DNA of 64,000 nucleotides, from the NCBI GenBank assembly GCA_052161645.1, contig CP197414.1; one strand, given 5' to 3'. The DNA comes from Laterigemmans sp052161645 (GTDB lineage: Bacteria > Planctomycetota > Planctomycetia > Pirellulales > Pirellulaceae). A program made the translations under genes and the position numbers. Below, piece after piece: positions 52,724 to 61,453 of the stretch. The notes under the pieces were generated by a model. It was not told the origin of the DNA, ran no database searches, and was given only the letters and a program-made list of their open reading frames with translations. Position 1 is the first letter of the stretch. Every line of letters starts with the position of its first letter.

Positions 52724-53134
52724 TCAACGGATTGTGTCGTCCGACTCGTCAGTTGTTTCGGTTTGATCGGGCTCGTCGAGTTCGCCTTCGCGTTCTCGTT
52801 TGATGCGAGCCAATATCTCACCCACGGCGGCGGCGTTCTTAAGCCCCTTATCGAGCACAAAAGTTAGCCGCGGGGTGTAGCGGGTATCGATGCGATTAGC
52901 AATTCGAGCTTGTAGGAAGCCGGCTGAATTTTGCAGTCCACGGACCGATAATTTCTGTTTGGCATCATCACCCATCACGCTCACGAAGACTTTAGCTTCG
53001 CGCATGTCGGGCGCCACTTCGACACCCACAACGGTTACGTTTTGGATGCGTGGATCGCGGATGTCAGTCACAATTGCCGAAGCGACCACTTCACGGATGG
53101 CTTCGGCGGCTTTCAGTAAACGGCGGCTGGTCAC
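52724..53134 (-). CDS. rbfA: Ribosome-binding factor A
   Basis: The 136-residue protein matches RbfA, which helps mature the 30S subunit. It starts MTSRRLLKAAEAIREVV and continues with DPRIQNVTVVGVEVAPDMRE, AKVFVSVMGDD and RIANRIDTRYTPRLTFVLDK. The only start after the infB stop that fits is GTG at 53134; longer readings run into infB in another frame. A disordered acidic tail ends the protein. It follows infB by 34 bp, the usual gene order. Confidence 0.9.
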   Translation of the reverse strand: MTSRRLLKAAEAIREVVASAIVTDIRDPRIQNVTVVGVEVAPDMREAKVFVSVMGDDAKQKLSVRGLQNSAGFLQARIANRIDTRYTPRLTFVLDKGLKNAAAVGEILARIKREREGELDEPDQTETTDESDDTIR

Positions 53135-53168
53135 GGAGGCAGGGATCGTAAGGAGGAAACGGGAGAGT

Positions 53169-56100
53169 TTAATCGAGCGTCCGGGCGACCTCTTCGATCT
53201 TGTAAGCCTCCAACACATCGTCTTGGCGGATGTCGTTGAAACCGGCCAGCTTGATCCCGCATTCCATGCCGCGGGGCACTTCCTTGACGTCTTCCTTAAC
53301 TCGCCGGACCGAATCGAGTGCGTAATCACCGATGGTGCGGCCATCTCGATTGACTCGGATGCGGCAGCCACGTTCGATCACACCTTGTGCCACGTAGGAA
53401 CCGGCGATGGTTCCACTGCGGCTGATCTGGAAGACCTGTTTGACCAGGGCTCGGCCCAACTCGACAACGCGTTCTTCGGGGCGGAGGCGCCCTTCCAAAA
53501 TTGCCTTGATTTCGTCAGTTAACTTATAGATCACACTGTAGCGTCGCATTTCGACACCACGTTGATCGGCCAGGGCGCGAGCCGCTTCGTCGGGAATCAC
53601 GTTGAATCCCAGCACGACGGCGTCTGATGCCGAGGCGAGCGTCACGTCGGCGACGGTGATCCCGCCGACCGATCGTTGCAGGATGCGAATGTCGACTTCG
53701 GGGTGATCGATCTTGGATAGCTCCTTGTCGATCGCTTCCAAAGAACCTCGCGCGTCGGCTCGAATGATCAAGTTCAATCGCACGCGATCTTGAACTTCTC
53801 CCAGCCGACCTTCTTCCATCATGGTTTGGAAGTTCTCGAACGAGACCTTGGTGGTGATGCCCGAAAGCGCCTCGTTGCGACTCGATTCCTCGCGCCCCGC
53901 GGCAATCTCACGCGCTTGGCCAATGTCCGAGAGCACGTGGAAGCGATCGCCGGGACCGGGCGGCTTGTCCAATCCGATGATGCTTACAGGCGTGCTGGGG
54001 CCGGCCGATGCCAGCGGTTTGCCAGTTAACGGATCGTGCATTGCTCGCACTCTACCGTGCGAGCCGCCGCAGACAATCACATCGCCGACGCGGAGCGTTC
54101 CGTTGCGAACGACCAATTTGGTGATCACCCCGCGGTCACCTTGCTGCTCGGCTTCTAAACAAACCCCAATGCCATCGCGGTTGGGGTTGGCGCGGTACTC
54201 ATGCAGTTCGGCAACGGTCAGCAACGTTTCGAGCAGTTCATCCATGCCCTGACCGGTAAGCGCACTGGTCCGCACGACCTCGACATCGCCACCCCATTCA
54301 CTGGGAGTCAGCCCATGCTCGGTCATTTGCGTCATGGCCCGGGTGGCATCGACACCTTCGAGGTCAATCTTGTTGAGTGCCACGACGATCGGCACCTCGG
54401 CCGCTTTGGCGTGGCTGATCGCTTCTTCGGTTTGCGGCATAATGCCGTCATCGGCGGCGATGACCAACACCGCGATGTCGGTGACGTTGGCACCGCGAGC
54501 ACGCATTTCCGTAAACGCTTCGTGCCCCGGCGTGTCGACAAACGTGACCCGGCGATCACCTTCACCAACTTGGTAAGCCCGAATGTGCTGGGTGATTCCG
54601 CCCGCTTCGCCCTTGGCCACTTCGATTCCAATCAAGGCATCGAGCAGGCTGGTCTTGCCGTGGTCGACGTGTCCCAAGAAGGTGACGATCGGGGCGCGGG
54701 GAATCAGTTCTGCCTCGGTATCTGCAGTACTTTCAATGTGGCTGATCAGCTCATCTTCGAGCGTCTCTTGCGCCTTCAGTTCGATGTCCAGATCGAGCTC
54801 GGTAGCGACCAGTTCGGCGGTCTCTTGATCGATCGAGGCGTTGATGTTGGCCATCACGCCCATCCCCATCAGCACGCGCAAAACTTGAGCAACTGGCACA
54901 CCGGCCGCTTCGGAAAAACTCCGCAGCGAACAGGGCAGCTCAAGGACCACTTTCTCTTTTCGCGGAGCCGCGGTGTTGGTTCCCTTGCGGGTCAGCGTGC
55001 GGCGGCGACGATTGTCGTCGCGGTTCAGCGAGTGCTCAATATCTTGACGTTGGTTGCTCCGCCGCCGGCCTTTGTTGCCGCGAACCGCCCGGGCGCTGGC
55101 CATCCCGGCCAATCCCTTGCGTCCTTTTTCTTCTTCCTCGCGACCGACCGGAGCGACGGGAGTTGCCGGTCCGCGACCACGGCCACGACCTTTTTCCGTT
55201 CCGGTGAAGGAGGAGAGGCCACCTTTGCCGGACGACTTGCCGCCGTCCTTCTGCTGTTCCTGAGCCTGCAACGCTTCCAAAGGCGCTTTAACCCCCTGCT
55301 TGTGGCCAGCGATGACATCTTTGCTGAGCCGGATTTCCGGCTTTTGTGCAGGTGGTTCATTGGCGGCCGGTTTGGCAACCGGCTGCTTGGCTTCGGGCAT
55401 CGCTGCCAAATTAATGACCGGCCCGCGACGCTTCGTCGGCTTGCCACCGGTATCCTTGGGCGTCTCTTTTTCTTTGCCGCCGGTGGCGCGAGGTTCACCA
55501 CCGCCACGACCGATGACGCGAATTTTACCGCCACCACCAGCACCAAACACACCGCCACGGACGGGCGCCCTGGTGGGCGAAGTGGGCGAGGCTGCCGCGG
55601 GACTTCCGCTGGCCGCCGCTTCGCGAGTCTCCGAGGGGCGTTTGCCGGTATCACCATCCGATTTAGAACGCTGTGACGTCGACGCATCCGCAGCAGTTTC
55701 ACTTCTGCCGGGAGCCGGTTTTCCACCACCCGACGCGGGCGAGGAGGGGCGAGAGCCGGTGGGAGCCGAGCTGTCTCCGCCACGTCCCACCGACAATTTG
55801 CCAGCGGAAAGAGGAGCCGATTTACCGGCTGAGGCGGCCGTCTTGCTTGGACTATCAGGCTCCGGTGTGTCGGCCCGCGGGCTGGTCTGTTCGGACTTCG
55901 CCGCAGCTTCCGCCGATGTGAGTCCGGCTGTTGGCTCACCGGTAACGTGCCCACCAGCGACCGCTTCTTGCGAATCGGCTTCTGCGGCGGAGGTTCCGCT
56001 GGCAGTCTCCTCGGCGGGACTTTTCCGCTTGCCGATCGGCGTGTTGGCTCGTCGCACCGGATCGGTCCGCACGGGACGCGTCGGCGTGAGGCTGGCGGGA

Positions 56101-56327
56101 CGGCGGGCGGGGGGGGCGATCGGCGCAGGCTTCTTCTCAGCCGTCTGTGACGCCTGTTTGCGAGCTTCAGCGGCTGCTAAATGATCCTTGACGCGTTGGA
56201 CTTCATCATCGTCCAAACTGGCTAACGCCGACCCTTTGCCGGCTAATCCGACTTTCTTGCAGATCTCAGCGAGATCCTTGCTGTCGACTTTCAGTTCTTT
56301 CGCGAGCGCGTAAATGCGTACGGGCAC
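53169..56327 (-). CDS. infB: Translation initiation factor IF-2
   Basis: From GTG 56327 the protein has about 1,052 residues. It starts MPVRIYALAKELKVDSKDLA (the IF-2 N-terminal domain), has a very long Ala/Gly/Pro/Lys-rich region to about residue 430, a further IF2_N-type domain near 450-510 (LRSFSEAAGVPVAQVLRVLM), then the GTPase domain with G1 GHVDHGKT near residue 550, VDTPGHEAF and NKIDLEG, and domains II to IV with the fMet-tRNA-binding end. A TTG at 56354 is an alternative start. It directly precedes rbfA and follows nusA. Confidence 0.95.
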   Translation of the reverse strand: MPVRIYALAKELKVDSKDLAEICKKVGLAGKGSALASLDDDEVQRVKDHLAAAEARKQASQTAEKKPAPIAPPARRPASLTPTRPVRTDPVRRANTPIGKRKSPAEETASGTSAAEADSQEAVAGGHVTGEPTAGLTSAEAAAKSEQTSPRADTPEPDSPSKTAASAGKSAPLSAGKLSVGRGGDSSAPTGSRPSSPASGGGKPAPGRSETAADASTSQRSKSDGDTGKRPSETREAAASGSPAAASPTSPTRAPVRGGVFGAGGGGKIRVIGRGGGEPRATGGKEKETPKDTGGKPTKRRGPVINLAAMPEAKQPVAKPAANEPPAQKPEIRLSKDVIAGHKQGVKAPLEALQAQEQQKDGGKSSGKGGLSSFTGTEKGRGRGRGPATPVAPVGREEEEKGRKGLAGMASARAVRGNKGRRRSNQRQDIEHSLNRDDNRRRRTLTRKGTNTAAPRKEKVVLELPCSLRSFSEAAGVPVAQVLRVLMGMGVMANINASIDQETAELVATELDLDIELKAQETLEDELISHIESTADTEAELIPRAPIVTFLGHVDHGKTSLLDALIGIEVAKGEAGGITQHIRAYQVGEGDRRVTFVDTPGHEAFTEMRARGANVTDIAVLVIAADDGIMPQTEEAISHAKAAEVPIVVALNKIDLEGVDATRAMTQMTEHGLTPSEWGGDVEVVRTSALTGQGMDELLETLLTVAELHEYRANPNRDGIGVCLEAEQQGDRGVITKLVVRNGTLRVGDVIVCGGSHGRVRAMHDPLTGKPLASAGPSTPVSIIGLDKPPGPGDRFHVLSDIGQAREIAAGREESSRNEALSGITTKVSFENFQTMMEEGRLGEVQDRVRLNLIIRADARGSLEAIDKELSKIDHPEVDIRILQRSVGGITVADVTLASASDAVVLGFNVIPDEAARALADQRGVEMRRYSVIYKLTDEIKAILEGRLRPEERVVELGRALVKQVFQISRSGTIAGSYVAQGVIERGCRIRVNRDGRTIGDYALDSVRRVKEDVKEVPRGMECGIKLAGFNDIRQDDVLEAYKIEEVARTLD

Positions 56328-56537
56328 TTGGAAACGATCCTGTGGATATTTCAAAAAGGATGTGCGTACTCAGTCGCAACGCTCTCGGCGATCAGCGGTC
56401 GGTACGCGGGCAATGGTTGGTTCACATAGGCGGAAATTCCTCCGTCCGCCAAACGATCCGAACCACGAATCGAATGGCAGAAGTTCTTACCAACGGCTGG
56501 CCAGTTCCCCGCAAAGGGATGGCCACCGTAGAAAACG

Positions 56538-58001
56538 TCACACCTTATCACGTGTGGCGTCGGCTGAAACGTCCTCATCAGTATTGTCGTCCGGAGTGGC
56601 TGAATCGGCAACCACTGAGTTTTCCGGTTCCGCGGACTGTGCATCCGCAGATTGACTCTCCGCAGCATCCTCAACCGTCGCTTCCGTGTCAACAGCCTTC
56701 TCGGGCTGATCCTCGTCAGCGGCTTGGTCGGAGTCTGCTGCCAGCTCCGCTTGACCAGATTCTTCGGCTCCAGCTTCTTCGCTAGCGGCAGTTGGTTCGG
56801 CCGGCGGTTGCCGATCCTTGTCTCGCCGCACTCGTCGTTCTTCCGCCGCGGCGACTTCCGCTTCTTCAGCCTTGGACTCAGCAATCTCGACAATCGAGTC
56901 GACTTGCTCGGCTGTTAAGCCGCCGAGCTCCATCAACGCATCGGGCTCGATCACTGATAAGTCATCATAAGACAGATAACCTTGCTCGACCAAACGCTGC
57001 GCCAACTCCTCATCGACGCCGTCGATTTCGCTGTAAGCGGCGACGGCTCGCTCGATTTGATCCTCCAATTCCTCGGAGGTCATGATTTCGATGTCCCAAC
57101 CACACAGCTTGCTGGCCAGGCGAACATTTTGTCCACGTCGACCAATTGCCAAGGACAGTTGGTCCTCTTGGACCAGCACGATGGCTCGCCCGATGAGGTC
57201 ACAGAGCAGCACTTGCTCGACCGCGGCCGGTTGCAACGCGTTGGGAATTAGGACTTGTGGGTCTTCGGAAAACCGCACGACATCGATGTGTTCACCGGCT
57301 AATTCTTCCCGCACCGCCTTAATCCGGCTGCCGCGAAAGCCAACGCAGACCGCGATCGGGTCGACTTGGGGGTCGGCGCTGCGAACGGCCACTTTGCTCC
57401 GGTAACCCGGTTCACGAGAGATTGAATTGATCTCAATGGTGCCATCGAGCAGCTCAGGGATTTCTTGCTCGAATAGCCGTTGGACCAATTGGGGGCGGTT
57501 GCGGCTGAGCACTACGCGAACGCGGTTCCCGGCCGCCCGAACTTCGTAAACGACCGCTCGAATGCGTTCGTTAGCGTGCAGTGTCTCCCCGGGAATTTGC
57601 TCGCTACGGGGTAGAATCGCTTCGACATTTCCCAGCTGCACCGTGGCCACGCCGCCATCGGCACGGCCGATCGCGCCACCGACCATCTGGCCGATCTGAT
57701 CGCGATATTCCAGCATTAACGAATCGCGTTCGGCTTCACGCACTTTCTGAATGATGACTTGTTTAGCCGTTTGGGCGCCAATTCGACCAATTTGGTCTTC
57801 GCCCAAGGCTTCGCCGTCGAGCGTAGCGTAAGCTCGGCCCGATTGCCGGTCGAGCTGCACGACGATGTTGGCATCTTCGCCGTATTGCCGCTTGGCGGCA
57901 GTCTGCAAAGCGGCCTCAATCGCGGAGAACACGATTTCTTTATCGATGTTCTTTTCGCGATGCAGCGAATCGACGTAGCGGAGGATGTCTTGTGGATTCA
58001 T
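56538..58001 (-). CDS. nusA: Transcription termination/antitermination factor NusA
   Basis: The 487-residue protein has the NusA N-terminal domain (IDKEIVFSAIEAALQTAAKR), an S1 domain (about 130-200, with GRADGGVATVQLGNVEAILP), two KH domains (about 205-350, with CVGFRGSRIKAV and AIGRRGQNVRLASKL), then a small helix-hairpin-helix-like domain near 365-400 and an acidic, low-complexity tail of about 100 residues. The start is ATG 58001. rimP, which usually precedes nusA, is not upstream. It is the first gene of the leftward nusA-infB-rbfA operon. Confidence 0.96.
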   Translation of the reverse strand: MNPQDILRYVDSLHREKNIDKEIVFSAIEAALQTAAKRQYGEDANIVVQLDRQSGRAYATLDGEALGEDQIGRIGAQTAKQVIIQKVREAERDSLMLEYRDQIGQMVGGAIGRADGGVATVQLGNVEAILPRSEQIPGETLHANERIRAVVYEVRAAGNRVRVVLSRNRPQLVQRLFEQEIPELLDGTIEINSISREPGYRSKVAVRSADPQVDPIAVCVGFRGSRIKAVREELAGEHIDVVRFSEDPQVLIPNALQPAAVEQVLLCDLIGRAIVLVQEDQLSLAIGRRGQNVRLASKLCGWDIEIMTSEELEDQIERAVAAYSEIDGVDEELAQRLVEQGYLSYDDLSVIEPDALMELGGLTAEQVDSIVEIAESKAEEAEVAAAEERRVRRDKDRQPPAEPTAASEEAGAEESGQAELAADSDQAADEDQPEKAVDTEATVEDAAESQSADAQSAEPENSVVADSATPDDNTDEDVSADATRDKV

Positions 58002-58488
58002 GCCGCAGCGACAAGGTCGTTGGTGTGTATAAAATTAGGCCCGAGTGGAATCACCCGGGCCCGGCGTTGATCAGACGGGAACTAATGTAGGCTATCGGTG
58101 TTACCGGCAGGTGTCAACCAACCTTCCTGTCGCTACCGCCTCGATCTGCCTAACTGATGCAATCATTCCCAGGTCGGCTGGGCACAGGTATGCGGAATAG
58201 TTCGATTTTACTCATCAGGCGTGTGTTGTTCGCCGCGGATGTGGGGGGGAAAGCTAAGTTTCCTTCCCCCCGAGCCGTTTCGCGCCCTAAGTATTAAATG
58301 TGCGGAAGTTCTCGCTGTGGACCGGGGGGTTTCAATCTGTGGGCTAAGCCTCAGAGCGAAGTGGTCCCAGCTGGGCTGCCGTAGACGGGCGGTTGGTGTT
58401 TAGCCAACTGAAATATTCCGTTCGAACATGATTGTTTTCAGATACTTGGAGCGATTGCAAAGTGATCGAGGCGAAATTCCAAACTGCG
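58002..58488. other. Divergent intergenic region between nusA and the pseudopilin gene
   Basis: This 487-bp stretch carries no recognisable gene. It should hold the promoters of both divergent operons. Besides the nusA leader hairpin there is a second possible hairpin at 58243-58271, in which GGGGGGGAAA pairs with TTTCC-tt-CCCCCC across the loop GCTAAG. Its role is unknown. Confidence 0.5.
58039..58060 (-). promoter_or_regulatory. Leader hairpin upstream of nusA
   Basis: On the reverse strand GCCCGGGTG and CACTCGGGC pair around the loop ATTC (one G-U pair), and CTAATTTTATAC follows. The stem ends about 38 bases before the nusA start. It looks like a weak intrinsic terminator in the leader, so attenuation is possible, but no antiterminator hairpin was worked out. 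Confidence 0.4.
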
Positions 58489-58926
58489 ATGGCTTGCCCA
58501 GGCCGCAGTCGACGTCGTCGGGCCTTTACGTTAATCGAGATGGTTGTCGTGGTGTTGATTCTTGGTATCGTCGCCGCAGTGGCTGTGCCGCGGATGTTCA
58601 ACACGGCCGATTCGGCGGGCGAAAACGCCACGCGGCAACAGTTGGCATTATTACGGACCTCGATTGAACTGTACCGCAGCACCAATGGTGCCTACCCGCC
58701 GGGTACCGATTTCGCAACCGAGCTCCAGCCGTTTCTGCGTGGCCCCTTTCCGGCTCCGCAACTGGGCGCCGTGCGAGGACTTAATGGTGTCTTGATTGAT
58801 GCCAACGGCGATACCGCCGTGGAAGCAGCCGCCGCAACGCCACCCGCCGGTAACGGTTGGGTCTACAAGCCGGCAAATGGTGACATCAAACTGAATCTGA
58901 CCACCGGTGTGGGGTCAAACTGGTGA
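58489..58926 (+). CDS. Type II secretion pseudopilin (GspG-like)
   Basis: The 145-residue protein starts at ATG 58489 with a 12-residue basic leader (MACPGRSRRRRA) followed by FTLIEMVVVVLILGIVAAVA, the prepilin cleavage and N-methylation signature with Glu5. The residue before the cleavage point is Ala instead of the usual Gly. The C-terminal part (LALLRTSIELYRSTNGAYPP, PANGDIKLN) is short and fits a GspG/PulG-type pseudopilin. A GTG at 58462 with a GGAG upstream is an alternative start. Its stop overlaps the response regulator start (GTGA). Confidence 0.85.
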   Translation: MACPGRSRRRRAFTLIEMVVVVLILGIVAAVAVPRMFNTADSAGENATRQQLALLRTSIELYRSTNGAYPPGTDFATELQPFLRGPFPAPQLGAVRGLNGVLIDANGDTAVEAAAATPPAGNGWVYKPANGDIKLNLTTGVGSNW

Positions 58927-59417
58927 GCTCCGATCCGATGAATCCCGCTCAATCACCAGTCCCAGCTGGCAATGCCCAGCCGCACATCTTGATTGCTGAG
59001 GACGAACCAGTCTTCCGCCGCGTCATCATCTTTACCTTGCAACGTCAAGGCTTCAAGGTGACCGCTACGGTGAATGGTGCCGAGGCTTGGAAACAACTGC
59101 AATCGCACTCCTATGACGCGTTGGTGACCGATCACCAAATGCCGGGGGGAAACGGGATTGAGTTGTTGGAAAATCTGCGGACCACCGAGCTGCACGGTCG
59201 CCTGCCGACCATTCTCTGCACGGCCAAAGGTTTTGAACTCGATGCCTCCTACCTGATCGATCGTTTTCGCTTGATCACGATCCTGCACAAACCATTCAGT
59301 CCCCAGCGACTGGCCGGACTGCTCCGCGACCATTGCTTGCAAAGCAACCCCGCTCACCCAGCCATCCCCAATCTGGGAAGTCCAACAGTTGAGTCAAATC
59401 CAGGAGTGATTGCGTGA
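58923..59417 (+). CDS. Response regulator receiver-domain protein
   Basis: The 164-residue protein is a single receiver domain. The acidic pair lies in HILIAEDEPV (near residues 26-28), the phospho-acceptor Asp is residue 70 in ALVTDHQMPGG, Thr100 follows in ILCTAKG, and Lys123 lies in ILHKPF. A short extra tail follows and no output domain is present. The GTG start overlaps the pseudopilin stop by four bases and the end overlaps the kinase start, so it is tightly coupled to both. It probably acts by protein-protein contact. Confidence 0.9.
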   Translation: MSSDPMNPAQSPVPAGNAQPHILIAEDEPVFRRVIIFTLQRQGFKVTATVNGAEAWKQLQSHSYDALVTDHQMPGGNGIELLENLRTTELHGRLPTILCTAKGFELDASYLIDRFRLITILHKPFSPQRLAGLLRDHCLQSNPAHPAIPNLGSPTVESNPGVIA

Positions 59418-61117
59418 TCAGTCAGCGGGGGAAGGATTTCAGCCAGCTGGCTTGGCGAGGACTGACGTTACGCATCGGCAGCGTCTTTCTGGGGCTGATT
59501 CTGTTCATTTTTTTGATCGGTCAAGCTCGCGGACTGTTTGCCACAGACGCTCGCTATCTGCCCTGGCTGATAGCTCTCGTTGTGGTTGGCGTCGGTGGGC
59601 TGTTAACGCTTCGCGTGGGACGGGTTCCAGGTCAAATTGAGTCCGAGCTGCTGCGCGCCGGTGGCGATCCAGCGAGGTGGCGAGAGGTCCGTCCGATGAT
59701 CGGCTCAGGTCCCGTCGTCGACGCCTGGAACACGCTGCTCGAACAACTCGAAGCTCGCGAGCAAGTTCCTCAGGTGACAGCTCAGGGTGACCAGCATGAT
59801 GCCCAAGTCGCACTCATGGCGCGGGCCATGCGAAGTGTCAGCGCTGGCATCGCAGTGACCGATTTGCAATTCCAAGTCCAAGCTGCCAACGGGCCGCTGG
59901 CAGCCCTCTTTCAACAACCGAACGCCCAAAAGTTATTGCGCTGCCAACTGCTCACCGCTCTGGGCAACCTCACGCTCAATAGTCCTCACGCCGACGAAAA
60001 CTTGGCTGCCCTGCAACGACTCGGAGGTGGCGGTAACGCCGTGACCGTGCGGTTGCGACTGGCGAATCCCACGGCGGATGACTCGCCGGTTGCTGGTAAC
60101 TCTCCCAACACGGATGGCCAGGCTGTCGCAGCTCAAGCCGGCAGCAGCTCCCAGAACAGCAGCTCCCAGAACAGCAGCTCCCAGAACAGCAACTCCCAGA
60201 ACAGCAACTCCCAGAACAGCAACTCCCAGAACAGCAACTCCCAGAACAGCAACTCCCAGAACAGCAACTCCCAGAACAGCAACTCACCGGGGGCCGCCGC
60301 GCGAGCCTTGGATGAACGCGTGATTCGCGTCAGTCGCACTCGGTTGAGCGGTCGCGAGGGGGATTCCAGCGGTTACGCTTGGCTCGTCCAAGACGTTACG
60401 CAGCAGTCTCTGGCGGCCAAGGCGCGGGACGAATTTTTACATACCGCCACTCACGAACTGCGGACCCCGTTGGCCAATTTGCGAGCCTACGCCGAGGCGC
60501 TCAGCGTCGAGCAGGGCGTCAGCGTGGAGGAGCAAAAAGAATTCTGCAACATCATCACCAACGAGACCGATCGACTCAGTCGGTTGGTCGATCACCTGCT
60601 GGCCGTTGGCCAATTAGAAGCGGGTTCTTTGGTGGTTCGCAGCTATCGCCTCGACACCCGCCGCATCATCGAAGAGGCTGTCGATAATATGCGGCCTCAG
60701 ATCGCCGCCGCCGGCTTGAACTTGGAGGTGTCGATCTCAGCCAAGCTCCGCGCGATTCGTGGCGATAAAGAAAAGCTGCAAGCGGTGTTGGTGAATCTGA
60801 TTGGCAATGCCGTCAAGTACACGCCGCAAGGTGGTCAAGTCCGCGTGGCGGCCAGTTTGGTGGGAGACTGGTTGGAAGTGGCTGTGGAAGACAGCGGGAT
60901 TGGGATCGCCGCTGAGGACCAAGCCAAGGTATTTGAAAAGTTCTTTCGAGTCGACTCGGCGGCCGTGCATGAACAGGCCGGTAACGGCTTGGGATTGGCG
61001 TTCGCTCGCGAGGTCGCCCGCTTGCACCAAGGCGATATCACCGTTAGCAGCGACTTGGGAGCGGGCAGCATTTTTACTTTGCGATTGCCGGCGCCCGATC
61101 AAGTGGAGGCGGTTTAG
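59414..61117 (+). CDS. Membrane sensor histidine kinase with repeat-expanded PAS-like domain
   Basis: The 567-residue protein has two membrane helices (about 20-40 and 49-66), a PAS-like region starting near residue 135, and the HisKA box HTATHELRTPL with phospho-acceptor His347. The HATPase domain follows, with N-box NLIGNAVKYTPQGG, G1 VEDSGIGIA and G2 AGNGLGLAFA. Residues 244-292 are ten SSSQN/SNSQN units that appear to split the PAS-like domain. GTG 59414 overlaps the response regulator stop. Next to it are the regulator and a STAS gene, which may form one signalling unit. Confidence 0.92.
   Translation: MISQRGKDFSQLAWRGLTLRIGSVFLGLILFIFLIGQARGLFATDARYLPWLIALVVVGVGGLLTLRVGRVPGQIESELLRAGGDPARWREVRPMIGSGPVVDAWNTLLEQLEAREQVPQVTAQGDQHDAQVALMARAMRSVSAGIAVTDLQFQVQAANGPLAALFQQPNAQKLLRCQLLTALGNLTLNSPHADENLAALQRLGGGGNAVTVRLRLANPTADDSPVAGNSPNTDGQAVAAQAGSSSQNSSSQNSSSQNSNSQNSNSQNSNSQNSNSQNSNSQNSNSQNSNSPGAAARALDERVIRVSRTRLSGREGDSSGYAWLVQDVTQQSLAAKARDEFLHTATHELRTPLANLRAYAEALSVEQGVSVEEQKEFCNIITNETDRLSRLVDHLLAVGQLEAGSLVVRSYRLDTRRIIEEAVDNMRPQIAAAGLNLEVSISAKLRAIRGDKEKLQAVLVNLIGNAVKYTPQGGQVRVAASLVGDWLEVAVEDSGIGIAAEDQAKVFEKFFRVDSAAVHEQAGNGLGLAFAREVARLHQGDITVSSDLGAGSIFTLRLPAPDQVEAV
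60143..60291 (+). repeat. In-frame 15-bp tandem repeat (AGCARCTCCCAGAAC), about 10 copies
   Basis: Three units AGCAGCTCCCAGAAC (60143-60187) are followed by six units AGCAACTCCCAGAAC (60188-60277) and a partial unit to about 60291. Each unit codes for Ser-x-Ser-Gln-Asn in the histidine kinase. The unit length is a multiple of three, so copy-number change would keep the frame. Being all but perfect, the array is probably young and unstable. Confidence 0.95.
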
Positions 61118-61453
61118 ATGCTCACGCAAGAACGTCAAGGAACGGTCAACGTGCTCCGCCCCAGCGGTCCCTTGCGAGATGATTTGCTCGCCGCCACGAC
61201 GGCTGCCGCCGATCAGAAATTGGCCGCCGGTTGGCCCGCCATCGTCGTCGACCTCAGCCAATCGATTTTGCTCTCCGGTGCCGCGCTGGAGTGGCTCAGC
61301 GAACTCGACCAACAATGCGCCGATGCCGGTGGCGCGCTCTGCGTGGCGGCGGCCAATGACCTCTGCGCCGATGCCCTGCGGATCACCGGCGTAGGCGATT
61401 CGCTGCAGTTGTTCGCCGATTTGTCTACGGCCGTTGCCAGGTTTGCGTCATGA
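61118..61453 (+). CDS. STAS-domain protein (anti-sigma antagonist-like)
   Basis: The 111-residue protein follows the kinase without a gap. It has the STAS pattern: strand GTVNVLRPSGPLRDDLL, then AIVVDLSQSILLSGAALEWL, where Ser53 sits at the usual phosphorylation position, and a C-terminal part with DLCADALRITGVGDSLQLF. STAS proteins pass signals by binding partner proteins. No matching kinase of the RsbW type is visible nearby. The last four bases overlap gspE. Confidence 0.85.
   Translation: MLTQERQGTVNVLRPSGPLRDDLLAATTAAADQKLAAGWPAIVVDLSQSILLSGAALEWLSELDQQCADAGGALCVAAANDLCADALRITGVGDSLQLFADLSTAVARFAS

Noticed and set aside
58002..58100. tRNA in the nusA leader, as for metY in E. coli
   Set aside because: The hairpin has no acceptor, D, anticodon and T arms and no GTTCGAATC-type T loop.
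60143..60291. Possible CRISPR array
   Set aside because: Units are 15 bp, contiguous and without spacers, and they lie in frame within a coding region.
60133..60339. A reverse-strand frame with repeating ELLFW pentads
   Set aside because: It is only the antisense reading of the 15-bp repeat in the histidine kinase gene.
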